A DNA stretch of 64,000 nt, taken from the NCBI RefSeq assembly GCF_016862795.1, contig NZ_BONQ01000172.1:1-64000 (forward strand). The letters run 5' to 3'. Shown here piece by piece: positions 17,941 to 24,449 of the stretch (within the stretch, counting starts at the first letter, position 1; each line of letters begins with the position of its first letter). The notes beneath the pieces were generated by a model. It did not search any database, was not told the DNA's origin, and was given only the letters and a program-made list of their open reading frames with translations. The position numbers and the translations under genes were made by a program. This DNA comes from Dactylosporangium siamense. Its GTDB lineage: Bacteria; Actinomycetota; Actinomycetes; Mycobacteriales; Micromonosporaceae.

Positions 17941-18867
17941 GTTGGGCAGGAGGCGCACGACGTGCTCGGCTACCAGGAGCCCGAAGACCGAGATCAGCGG
18001 CGCGAACACGATCCAGGTGCGCGCCGCGCCCCAGCGGCGCCGTGACCACGTCGCCCCGGCCGCGGCGGCGAGCAGACCCTGCAGGCCCAGGACCAGGACC
18101 CACATCGTGTTGATGGACGCGTCGACGGCCAGCGCCGTCTCGGACACGTCGATGGAGCCGGCCGGCAGCGCCCGCGGCGGGTTGGGGTACGCGGTGGAGA
18201 CCAGTTCGGCGTCGACCCGCAGCACCCCGGTAGGCAGGAACGGCGTGCCCGCGGCCGTGACGAGCGTCAGCCGGCCCGATCCAGGCTCGACCGGCGGGGG
18301 GACGGCGTCGCCGGCCCGGCGGCTGCCGGTGACCCGGTAGGTCGACTCGCCCTGACCGGTCAGCACGGTGATGCGGTCCTCGGGCATGAGCCGGTCCAGG
18401 CGGCCGAAGGGCCCGCCGTATGCGGCGGCCCGGCCCTGGATGATGGCGGTGCCGGCCTGTCCGGGCAGGGCCGTGTCGCGCTGGTGCCCGGGGCCGGACA
18501 TGAGGACGCCGCCCGTGGTGCCCTCGAACACCACCTCGTCCAGGCCGATGGCCGGGATTCGCAGCACCGCGACGGGCGTGCCGAGCGGCAGCAGTTTGCC
18601 GCCGCTGAGCTGGCCGACGGGCGCCGTGGCGCGGGCCAGGTCGACCCGCAACGCGTCCAGGCCCGCCTTCTGGGCCGAGCGGTGCACCGCCCAGCTGATG
18701 CCGGTGACGTTCAGCGTCAGGCCGAGCAGGATCGCGGCGACGGTGATCAGGGCCGGGCTGACGAAGTACCGCCAGGCGGCCGGCGGCACGGCACTGGCCA
18801 CGACGACGGGCGTGTGGATCGGCTCGAACTCCGGCGGTTCCTGGCGTACCGGCAACAGGGCGGTCAC
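17932..18867 (-). CDS. Sortase-fold membrane protein lacking catalytic residues
   Basis: 311 residues: one N-terminal membrane segment (SPALITVAAILLGLTLNV), a sortase-like domain (about 95-235) and two C-terminal membrane segments. The domain keeps the sortase frame (VAVLRIPAIGLDEVVFEG, YGGPFGRLDRLMPEDRITVL, GRLTLVTA). The catalytic His of the usual GHR motif aligns with Arg (QGRAAAYGG), the Cys of LVTC is Ala, and the Arg before the last strand is Gly. It should not be a transpeptidase. It may bind sorting-signal-like peptides or act as a scaffold for the surface proteins and Pst-type transporter encoded around it. GTG 18867 has GGAGG at 7 nt. Confidence 0.8.
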   Translation of the reverse strand: MTALLPVRQEPPEFEPIHTPVVVASAVPPAAWRYFVSPALITVAAILLGLTLNVTGISWAVHRSAQKAGLDALRVDLARATAPVGQLSGGKLLPLGTPVAVLRIPAIGLDEVVFEGTTGGVLMSGPGHQRDTALPGQAGTAIIQGRAAAYGGPFGRLDRLMPEDRITVLTGQGESTYRVTGSRRAGDAVPPPVEPGSGRLTLVTAAGTPFLPTGVLRVDAELVSTAYPNPPRALPAGSIDVSETALAVDASINTMWVLVLGLQGLLAAAAGATWSRRRWGAARTWIVFAPLISVFGLLVAEHVVRLLPNLL

Positions 18868-18883
18868 TGCGTTGCCTCCTGGC

Positions 18884-18997
18884 GTTGAGGAACCGATGTG
18901 GTGTTGAAGGAACCGATGTGGTGCTGAGGAAACGGTGTGGTGTTGAAGGAACCGATGTGGTGCAGAGGAACCAATGTGGTGCTGAGGAACCGGTGCC
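18884..18997. repeat. Six 19-20-bp tandem repeats
   Basis: Six head-to-tail copies of GTTGARGGAACCGATGTGGT (19, 20, 19, 20, 19 and 17 nt) sit just upstream of the sortase-like gene start. The last copy merges into the terminator hairpin of the preceding gene. There are no unique spacers, so it is not a CRISPR array. It may be a regulator-binding array or simple satellite DNA. Confidence 0.85.
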
Positions 18998-19023
18998 GGA
19001 GCGACGAAACGCCTCCGGCACCG
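18991..19023 (-). terminator. Hairpin terminator
   Basis: CGGTGCCGGAG / CTCCGGCACCG form a perfect 11-bp stem with an 11-nt loop, 20 nt after the stop of the secreted Ig-like gene. Confidence 0.8.
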
Positions 19024-19042
19024 TTTGGTGCGTTGGTTTCCG

Positions 19043-19933
19043 TCAGGCGACGACGCGGATGGTCACCGGGGCGGACGTCCCCGGGCGGACGTTCGCGTCA
19101 CCGGAGTAGACGGCGGTCAGGATGTGGTTGCCGGCCGGGTTCAGACCGCGGACGAGCGCGACGCCGACACCGGCGACGAGCGTCGCGGTGGCGACCACGG
19201 TCGAGCCGTCCTTGATCTGGACGGTTCCGGTCGGGGTCGTGCCGGAGGCCGTCACCTGGACGAGCGCGACGAGCGGCTTGTTCACCTTGACGGTGGTCGG
19301 GAAGGCGACGAAGCCGGTGTTGGAGGTGGCGCGGCCGTCCCAGCGCCACTGCAGGTTGTCGTAGAAGGTGTCGGCCGGCCAGGAGGCGGGCTTCGGGGCG
19401 CGGGTCGAGGCCGAGATGTCGACCGGCGTCACGTAGGAGCTGATGATCGCGAGGTTGGCGTCGAGGCAGGCGCCGACGATGCTGAACGCGCCGGTGGCGA
19501 TGACGGTGCCCACCGGCCGCGCGGCGTCCTCCGGGGAGAGCTCGAAGTCCGAGGTGCCGGCCGGAAGGATCGTGCTGACCAGGAGCTGGGTGTTGCCGCC
19601 GGTGAAGGAGCCGGCCTGCACCGGGATGGCCCGGTCGGCGCCGAGCTCGATGGTGTCGGTGAGCAGCGCGCCGGACTCGGCCGCGGTGGCCTCGCTGCCC
19701 TGCGCGGTGAGGGCGTTGATGTAGTAGCTGGAGCCTGCGGGGCAGGAGGCGACCGGCGCGGCGAGCGTGACGGTGTCGGCGGGGTTGCCGTCGCCGAACT
19801 GCCAGCTGCCGGCCAGCGGCTTCACGCTCACGGTGCTCGCGGTGGTCGCCGCGGATGCCGGAGCGCTCAGCACGCTCACGAGCAGTGACGACGCGACGGC
19901 CGCCGTCAGTAACGCCCGCTTGGACAGGTTCAC
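19043..19933 (-). CDS. Secreted surface protein with Ig-like domain (short paralogue)
   Basis: 296 residues with a signal peptide (ALLTAAVASSLLVSVLSAPA), then a ~170-residue domain also present in the larger protein at 21535-22959 (SWQFGDGNPADTVTL, SCPAGSSYYINALTAQGSE, LPAGTSDFELSPEDAARPVG, APKPASWPADTFYDNLQW). A C-terminal Ig-like repeat of Big_3 type follows (PTTVKVNKPLVALVQVTAS, then GDANVRPGTSAPVTIRVVA). Two Cys in the shared domain are conserved in both. It has no anchor of its own. The GTG start overlaps the stop of the LPXTG gene (GTGA), so the products are made together and probably sit together on the cell surface. Confidence 0.82.
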   Translation of the reverse strand: MNLSKRALLTAAVASSLLVSVLSAPASAATTASTVSVKPLAGSWQFGDGNPADTVTLAAPVASCPAGSSYYINALTAQGSEATAAESGALLTDTIELGADRAIPVQAGSFTGGNTQLLVSTILPAGTSDFELSPEDAARPVGTVIATGAFSIVGACLDANLAIISSYVTPVDISASTRAPKPASWPADTFYDNLQWRWDGRATSNTGFVAFPTTVKVNKPLVALVQVTASGTTPTGTVQIKDGSTVVATATLVAGVGVALVRGLNPAGNHILTAVYSGDANVRPGTSAPVTIRVVA

Positions 19934-20253
19934 AGGGGTTGTTCCTTTCTGCCTGGCCGCACGGCGGCGGCCGGAGGGTGGTGTGGGGAATTGCGCGACC
20001 GCCGGCTCAGGGCGACGAGCCCCGCGCCGACGACGATCAAGGTGGCGGCCACGCCGAGGATCAGCGCGATCGGCTGGCCCGTCCGGGGAAGGTCGCCGGT
20101 GGAACCTTCAGGGGGCGGCGACGGGCTCGTGCTGGGCACGGAGACGGTGACCGTCACGGCGCCCTCGTCGGCGGACGCGGCGGCGGCGACCCCGACGCCG
20201 AGCAACGCGGCGAGGAACACCAGGACGATGGCGATGCCTGCACGGCGGTTCAC
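19930..20253 (-). CDS. Small LPXTG-anchored surface protein (CscD-like)
   Basis: 107 residues: a signal peptide (RRAGIAIVLVFLAALLGVGV), a short Thr/Ser/Pro-rich stretch, then a full cell-wall sorting signal with LPRTG, a hydrophobic helix (ALILGVAATLIVVGAGLVAL) and a basic tail starting SRRSR. A sortase would cut within LPRTG and fix it to peptidoglycan. Its GTG start overlaps the DUF916-like gene stop and its own stop overlaps the next start. In Firmicutes csc clusters a similar tiny LPXTG protein accompanies a DUF916 protein and WxL proteins. The only sortase-like gene nearby lacks catalytic residues, so a housekeeping sortase elsewhere must act. Confidence 0.8.
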   Translation of the reverse strand: MNRRAGIAIVLVFLAALLGVGVAAAASADEGAVTVTVSVPSTSPSPPPEGSTGDLPRTGQPIALILGVAATLIVVGAGLVALSRRSRNSPHHPPAAAVRPGRKEQPL

Positions 20254-21404
20254 AGCGTCTCCTCCACTCGTTCGGCGGCCGCGGTGGCGTCCGCCGCTGT
20301 CACGTGTGCGGCGTTCGCGCGGCCGGTGGCGGCGCGGCGCTCCTCCAGCCGGGCCTGCTCGACGGCCTCGGTCAGCGCGCGGGCCGTGTTGCGCCGGCGC
20401 CGGCGCAGCTCGACGATCGCCAGCCAGACGGCGGCGGTGAGCAGGAGCAGCGTCAGCAGCAGGCTCCAGGGCACGGCGAAGAGGTCGGCGCTGCGCTGGC
20501 CGGTGCCGAGCGTGGCCGCCGACAGGGACTCGGTGTACTTGTCGCCCTTCACGGCGGTGGGCGCGACGACGACCTTCGCGTTGAGCGGGCCGAAGGGGGC
20601 GACGCCCTCGACCGTGACGGTGTAGCTCAGCGACTGGCCGGGCAGGAGCTCGGCGACGCCCGGCGGCTGGGCACCCGCGAGCCGCCCCCCGGTCGCGCCG
20701 GTGACGTCGACGACCTGACCGGCCGCGAGCCTGATGTTGCCGGTGTTGCGGACCGTGTACGCGACGGTGACAGCGCCACCGGAGAACGGGTTCCACGAGT
20801 CGTGGTAGGCGGCGTCGAGTTTGGTGACGGCCAGCGACGGCACCAGTTTGCCGCGCACCCGTAGGTAGATCCGGGTGCCGATGCGGTTCTCCACGACGAC
20901 CTGGCCGCCGCCCTGGGTCAGGGTGGCGACGATGCCGCCGACGTGGTCGCCGGGGGTGCCGTTGGCCGGGATGGTCAGGGTGAACGGGACGTTCAGGGTC
21001 GCCTTCGCCGGGATCGTGACGTCCCGCTGGGCCAGGGCGATCCACGCGCCGACGTCATTGGGCTTCTTGTCGGCCGCGAGCAGGTCGAAGCCGCCGGTCG
21101 GGGTGTTGACCGCGTCGCTGGCGTAGACCTTCAGCGTCACCGGGCCGGAGCTGAAGTTGGTGACCGCCACGGTGTCCTTCAGGACCTGACCTGGGTCGCC
21201 CTCGTAGGCGAACGCCGAGCGCCCGTCCGGCCCGCCCTGCGCGCCGGCGGGCGCGATCGACCAGGTGACCGACGCCTTCGGCGCGGACCCGGCGGGTGCG
21301 CCGGGGGTCGGGGTGGGCGCGGCGACGGCGGGCGCGGTCGCGAGCAGCGTCGCGACGGCGGCGGCGCAGGCGACGGCCGTCCGCGGCCCGCGGGATTGCC
21401 TCAT
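20250..21404 (-). CDS. DUF916/WxL-interacting-type surface protein
   Basis: 384 residues: signal peptide ending APAVAA, an N-terminal beta domain (about 45-180: VLKDTVAVTNFSSGPVTLKV, ANGTPGDHVGGIVATL, VENRIGTRIYLRVRG) matching the peptidoglycan-binding DUF916 domain, a second beta-sandwich (VTVAYTVRNTGNIRLAAGQ), one membrane helix near 310-330 (SLLLTLLLLTAAVWLAIVEL) and a basic coiled-coil tail inside the cell. In Firmicutes such proteins bind WxL-domain partners at the cell surface. Here it heads a coupled three-gene unit with the LPXTG and Ig-like proteins. Confidence 0.85.
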   Translation of the reverse strand: MRQSRGPRTAVACAAAVATLLATAPAVAAPTPTPGAPAGSAPKASVTWSIAPAGAQGGPDGRSAFAYEGDPGQVLKDTVAVTNFSSGPVTLKVYASDAVNTPTGGFDLLAADKKPNDVGAWIALAQRDVTIPAKATLNVPFTLTIPANGTPGDHVGGIVATLTQGGGQVVVENRIGTRIYLRVRGKLVPSLAVTKLDAAYHDSWNPFSGGAVTVAYTVRNTGNIRLAAGQVVDVTGATGGRLAGAQPPGVAELLPGQSLSYTVTVEGVAPFGPLNAKVVVAPTAVKGDKYTESLSAATLGTGQRSADLFAVPWSLLLTLLLLTAAVWLAIVELRRRRRNTARALTEAVEQARLEERRAATGRANAAHVTAADATAAAERVEETL

Positions 21405-21490
21405 GACAGCTTCACGTCCGTTCCGGGTCTGTGCTGGTCCGCGATGGTCGGTGCCGGGTCCGTCGCTCGCGTTCGCTTTCGGCCGAGCGA

Positions 21491-21521
21491 CCGGGAGGGC
21501 GGCTGGCCGCCGCCCTCCCGG
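21491..21521 (-). terminator. Strong hairpin terminator
   Basis: CCGGGAGGGCGGC / GCCGCCCTCCCGG make a perfect 13-bp stem with a 5-nt loop, 14 nt after the stop of the WxL-like gene, separating it from the DUF916-like operon. Confidence 0.85.
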
Positions 21522-21534
21522 CTGTCGCGCGTGG

Positions 21535-22959
21535 TCAGATCACGGTGATCGTGACGGTGGCGCTGTAGGTGTCGGCCGCGGTCGTGGCCGGGAACGCGAG
21601 GTCCAGGTCAGCGCCGAGCTTCGCGGTGCCGACGCCGCTGCCCTCGGGGGCAGCGGCGAGCAGCGCGCCGCCGGTCAGACCGGGGCTCGTGCCCGGTGTC
21701 ACGACCTGGCCGGCCGTGACGCCCTGACCGCTGGTCTGGTCGAGGATCAGCGGCTTCCAGCCGAGCGCGGTGCCGGCGAACGTGTTGGCCGGGGTGCCGC
21801 CGACGAAGTTGTCGGAGACCTTGCCGTTCACGTCCCAGCCCGGCTTGTCACCTGCGCGGGTGTCGGTGACGGTGACCAGGTTGACGCCGTCCTTGCCGGT
21901 GACCCAGTTGTCACCCTCGCGGACGGCCTCGGGCAGCGAGACCGCTCCCGTCTGGTCGACGGTGAGCGTCAGCGCCTGCGTGCCACTGGTCGGCACGGTG
22001 GTCTGCAGGGTGACGGCGCCGGACGTACCGCCGCCACCGCCCTCCTGCGTGATCGAGTAGGAGATGGTCCCGGTCGAGCCGTTGTAGGCCTCGGCGTCGT
22101 CCGGCGTGAAGACGGCCCGCACCGAGTGCGTGCCGACCGTGAGGGTGTTCGTGGCGAACGAGGCCGAGCCCGCGGTGACCGCCTCGGTGCCGAGGGAGGT
22201 CGCGCCGTCGAAGAACTCGATCTCGCCCGCCGCCGTCGACGGGGTGACGGTCGCGGTGAGGTTGACCGGGGCACCGACCGCCGCCGAACCGGCCGGGGAC
22301 GCGGTCAGCGACACGCTGGTCGCCGCCGGGCCCTCGCCGCCGCCGCCGTCGAACGAGTAGTCCCACAGCAGCACGGCGTAGACGAGCCTCGGGTCCCAGG
22401 TGGCGGGCTTCGGCTCGCGCTTGCGGGCGGTGAGCGTCACCGTGGCGATGTCCGTCTGGGCCACGATCACGCCGTCGCCGTTGAAGCACAGGCCCACGAC
22501 GCTGTAGTCGCCGGTGGCGATCAGCGCGCCGGTCTCCTTCGCCGCGTCGGCCGCGTTGAGCTCGACATCGCTGGTGCCCGCCGGCAGGATCGGCCTGGTC
22601 AGCTCGGACGCGCTGCCGCTCTGGAACCTGGCCTCGTGCTGGCCGACGGTCAGCACGGGGTCCGCAGGGTCCCGGAAGATCGCACCGTCGGAGATCAGCC
22701 CGGCGCCCTCGCCCGTGAGCTCGCTGCCCTGCTCGGTCAGCATGTCCTGGTAGAACTCGGCCCCGGCCGGGCAGGTGCCGGCCGGCGGCGTGATCTGCAA
22801 GGTGCCGGTGGGATCACCGTCGCCGTGGTTGAACTGGCCGGTCGCCGGCGTGATGGTGAGCGCGCCGGTGCTCGGGGCTGCCATCGCCGGGGTAGCGAGG
22901 ACACCGGTGAGCACAACCGCACCCACCGACGCCGCGACAAGGCGATGGGAAAGCTTCAC
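21535..22959 (-). CDS. Secreted surface protein, Ig-like with WxL-like C-terminus (long paralogue)
   Basis: About 474 residues. A signal peptide (LVAASVGAVVLTGVLATPAM) is followed by the domain shared with the 19043-19933 protein (GQFNHGDGDPTGTLQI, GTCPAGAEFYQDMLTEQGSE, LPAGTSDVELNAADAAKETG), a Big_3-type Ig domain (SVSLTASPAGSAAVGAPVNL, GTHSVRAVFTPDDAEAY) and a C-terminal ~130 residues resembling a WxL domain: VTDTRAGDKPGWDVNGKVSD, LTGGALLAAAPEG and a final DTYSATVTITV strand. WxL domains bind peptidoglycan without covalent linkage. GTG 22959 is chosen for AAGGAG 9 nt upstream; longer frames begin in non-coding Arg-rich sequence. Confidence 0.82.
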   Translation of the reverse strand: MKLSHRLVAASVGAVVLTGVLATPAMAAPSTGALTITPATGQFNHGDGDPTGTLQITPPAGTCPAGAEFYQDMLTEQGSELTGEGAGLISDGAIFRDPADPVLTVGQHEARFQSGSASELTRPILPAGTSDVELNAADAAKETGALIATGDYSVVGLCFNGDGVIVAQTDIATVTLTARKREPKPATWDPRLVYAVLLWDYSFDGGGGEGPAATSVSLTASPAGSAAVGAPVNLTATVTPSTAAGEIEFFDGATSLGTEAVTAGSASFATNTLTVGTHSVRAVFTPDDAEAYNGSTGTISYSITQEGGGGGTSGAVTLQTTVPTSGTQALTLTVDQTGAVSLPEAVREGDNWVTGKDGVNLVTVTDTRAGDKPGWDVNGKVSDNFVGGTPANTFAGTALGWKPLILDQTSGQGVTAGQVVTPGTSPGLTGGALLAAAPEGSGVGTAKLGADLDLAFPATTAADTYSATVTITVI

Positions 22960-23085
22960 GATATGGATCTCCTTCCACTGCTGGGCCGCCGGACAGGGCG
23001 GCCGGCACAAACGGACGGACCGCGAACTTCGTGTGCGGGCGCGCGGCCCCCGCGACCGGGCGTGGGCACGACGAAGCGCGGCGGG

Positions 23086-23118
23086 CCGGGTGGCCGTGCG
23101 CACGGCACGGCCACCCGG
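23086..23118 (-). terminator. Strong hairpin terminator
   Basis: CCGGGTGGCCGTGC / GCACGGCCACCCGG form a perfect 14-bp stem with a 5-nt loop, about 30 nt after the stop of the binding-protein gene at 23149. Confidence 0.85.
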
Positions 23119-23148
23119 GTCTCACCGGGAGTGCTTGGTGCGGATGAC

Positions 23149-24288
23149 TTACCGCTTGCCCTTGAGGGTGGTGCTGCCGCAGTTCGCGGTGACCTTGAAG
23201 CCGTACTGCTTGATGGTCGTCGCCGACGCGCACACCTTCGAGCCGGTGCCGACGAACAGCTTCTCGAGGTGCTTGTCGAGGGCCGCGCCGGTGACCTTGG
23301 TGGTGCGGAACACGTTGTAGACCTCGCGGGTGTAGCCGCTGTTGGTCGTGGTCCACGTGGTGTTGATCTCCGCCGACAGGCCGGAGCCCGTGATCGGCGT
23401 GACGCTGTCGAGCACGCCCAGCTCGGCCGAGCCGCGACGGTCCGGCTGGCCGGTGACCGCGGTGTTGGTCTGGCCGATGTACTGCGCGATCGAGAACGGG
23501 ATGATCTCGACGTAGTTGGTGGCGCCGACCACCGGGTCGGTCAGGACGGTGCCGTCGTGCTCCTGGACCGAAGCGCTGTTGCTGACCTTGGTGTCCCGCA
23601 GGCAGGTCGTGTTGACCCGGGAATCCGCGATGTTCAGCGCGGAGGTGCCGAGGAAGAACTTCCGGGTGCCCGAGTTGGCCTGCGGCACGTAGGGCTGGAA
23701 CGTGTACGTGGTGCCGCCGATCGTGAACGTGCGCCACGCCGCGTCACAGTTGAAGATCGAGCGCAGGTCGGCCTTGCTCAGACCCGTCGGGTACTTCTGG
23801 TCGATCGGGCCGTTGGTCTTGAACGCGAAGTCCACGGCGTCCGTGCCGAACGGGATCCAGGTCAGATCCGTGTTCGACGTGTCGGACGGCTTGCTCGACG
23901 AACGCGCGAAGCTGAGCGCGTTGGCCGGCACCGAGCCGCCCGCGTCGAGGCCCAGCGAGAAACGCAGCGCGTTGATGCCCGCACCGGAGCCGTTCGGCCG
24001 GGCGAACGAGCCGGCGGCGCAGTTGGTCGTGATGTTCGCCGAGCCGGTCGCGTTCCACGACTCGAACTTGCGGTTGGCGGGCGTCGGCGTCGCCAGGCCC
24101 GAGTCCAGGGTGCCGGCGAGCTTCTGCACGACCTCCTGGGTCGTGTCCGACCCGGAGCCGCAGTAGCTGGCACCGGTGGGCGGCGGCGGGTCGGCGGCCG
24201 CGGGACCGGCGACCAGCGCGACGGCGACCAGCGAGGTCGCCATCGGGACCGCGGCGAGCGCCGCGATCGTCTTCTTGACGTTGAACAC
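23149..24288 (-). CDS. PstS-like extracellular substrate-binding protein (free form)
   Basis: 379 residues with signal peptide (MATSLVAVALVAGPAAA). It shows the PstS-type order of ligand loops: YCGSGSDTTQEVVQKLAG, then SFARPNGSGAGINALRF, FGTDAVDFAF and YVPQANSGTRKFFLG, plus a helix-strand end with paired Cys. It has no lipobox and no membrane anchor, so it would be released or held by other surface proteins. GTG 24288 has AGGAGG 8 nt upstream. It forms its own transcription unit between two hairpins, which allows much higher expression than the permease genes. Confidence 0.85.
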   Translation of the reverse strand: MFNVKKTIAALAAVPMATSLVAVALVAGPAAADPPPPTGASYCGSGSDTTQEVVQKLAGTLDSGLATPTPANRKFESWNATGSANITTNCAAGSFARPNGSGAGINALRFSLGLDAGGSVPANALSFARSSSKPSDTSNTDLTWIPFGTDAVDFAFKTNGPIDQKYPTGLSKADLRSIFNCDAAWRTFTIGGTTYTFQPYVPQANSGTRKFFLGTSALNIADSRVNTTCLRDTKVSNSASVQEHDGTVLTDPVVGATNYVEIIPFSIAQYIGQTNTAVTGQPDRRGSAELGVLDSVTPITGSGLSAEINTTWTTTNSGYTREVYNVFRTTKVTGAALDKHLEKLFVGTGSKVCASATTIKQYGFKVTANCGSTTLKGKR

Positions 24289-24342
24289 TGCGGTTTCCTC
24301 CTCGGGAACCGCCTACCGGACGTTCCGGTAGACTTCGGTCTT

Positions 24343-24377
24343 CCGGTCTGCCCCTCCCTCTCTGAGGGGCAGGCCGG
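24343..24377 (-). terminator. Strong hairpin terminator
   Basis: CCGGTCTGCCCCTC / GAGGGGCAGGCCGG pair over 14 bp with one mismatch and a 7-nt loop, 72 nt after the upstream gene's stop. A second small hairpin (CTACCGGA-CGT-TCCGGTAG, 24313-24331) follows in the leader of the next gene. The first should end the pst-like operon; the second may act on the downstream mRNA. Confidence 0.75.
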
Positions 24378-24449
24378 TCGAACCACCGCCCGGTCGTGCC
24401 GGGCGGAGCTGCGGTAGCCGCCGTCGCGTGCGGCCCGATGTGCTGCCGG

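Noticed and set aside
18884-18997. Possible CRISPR array
   Set aside because: The repeats are directly adjacent with no unique spacers, and there are no cas genes in the window.
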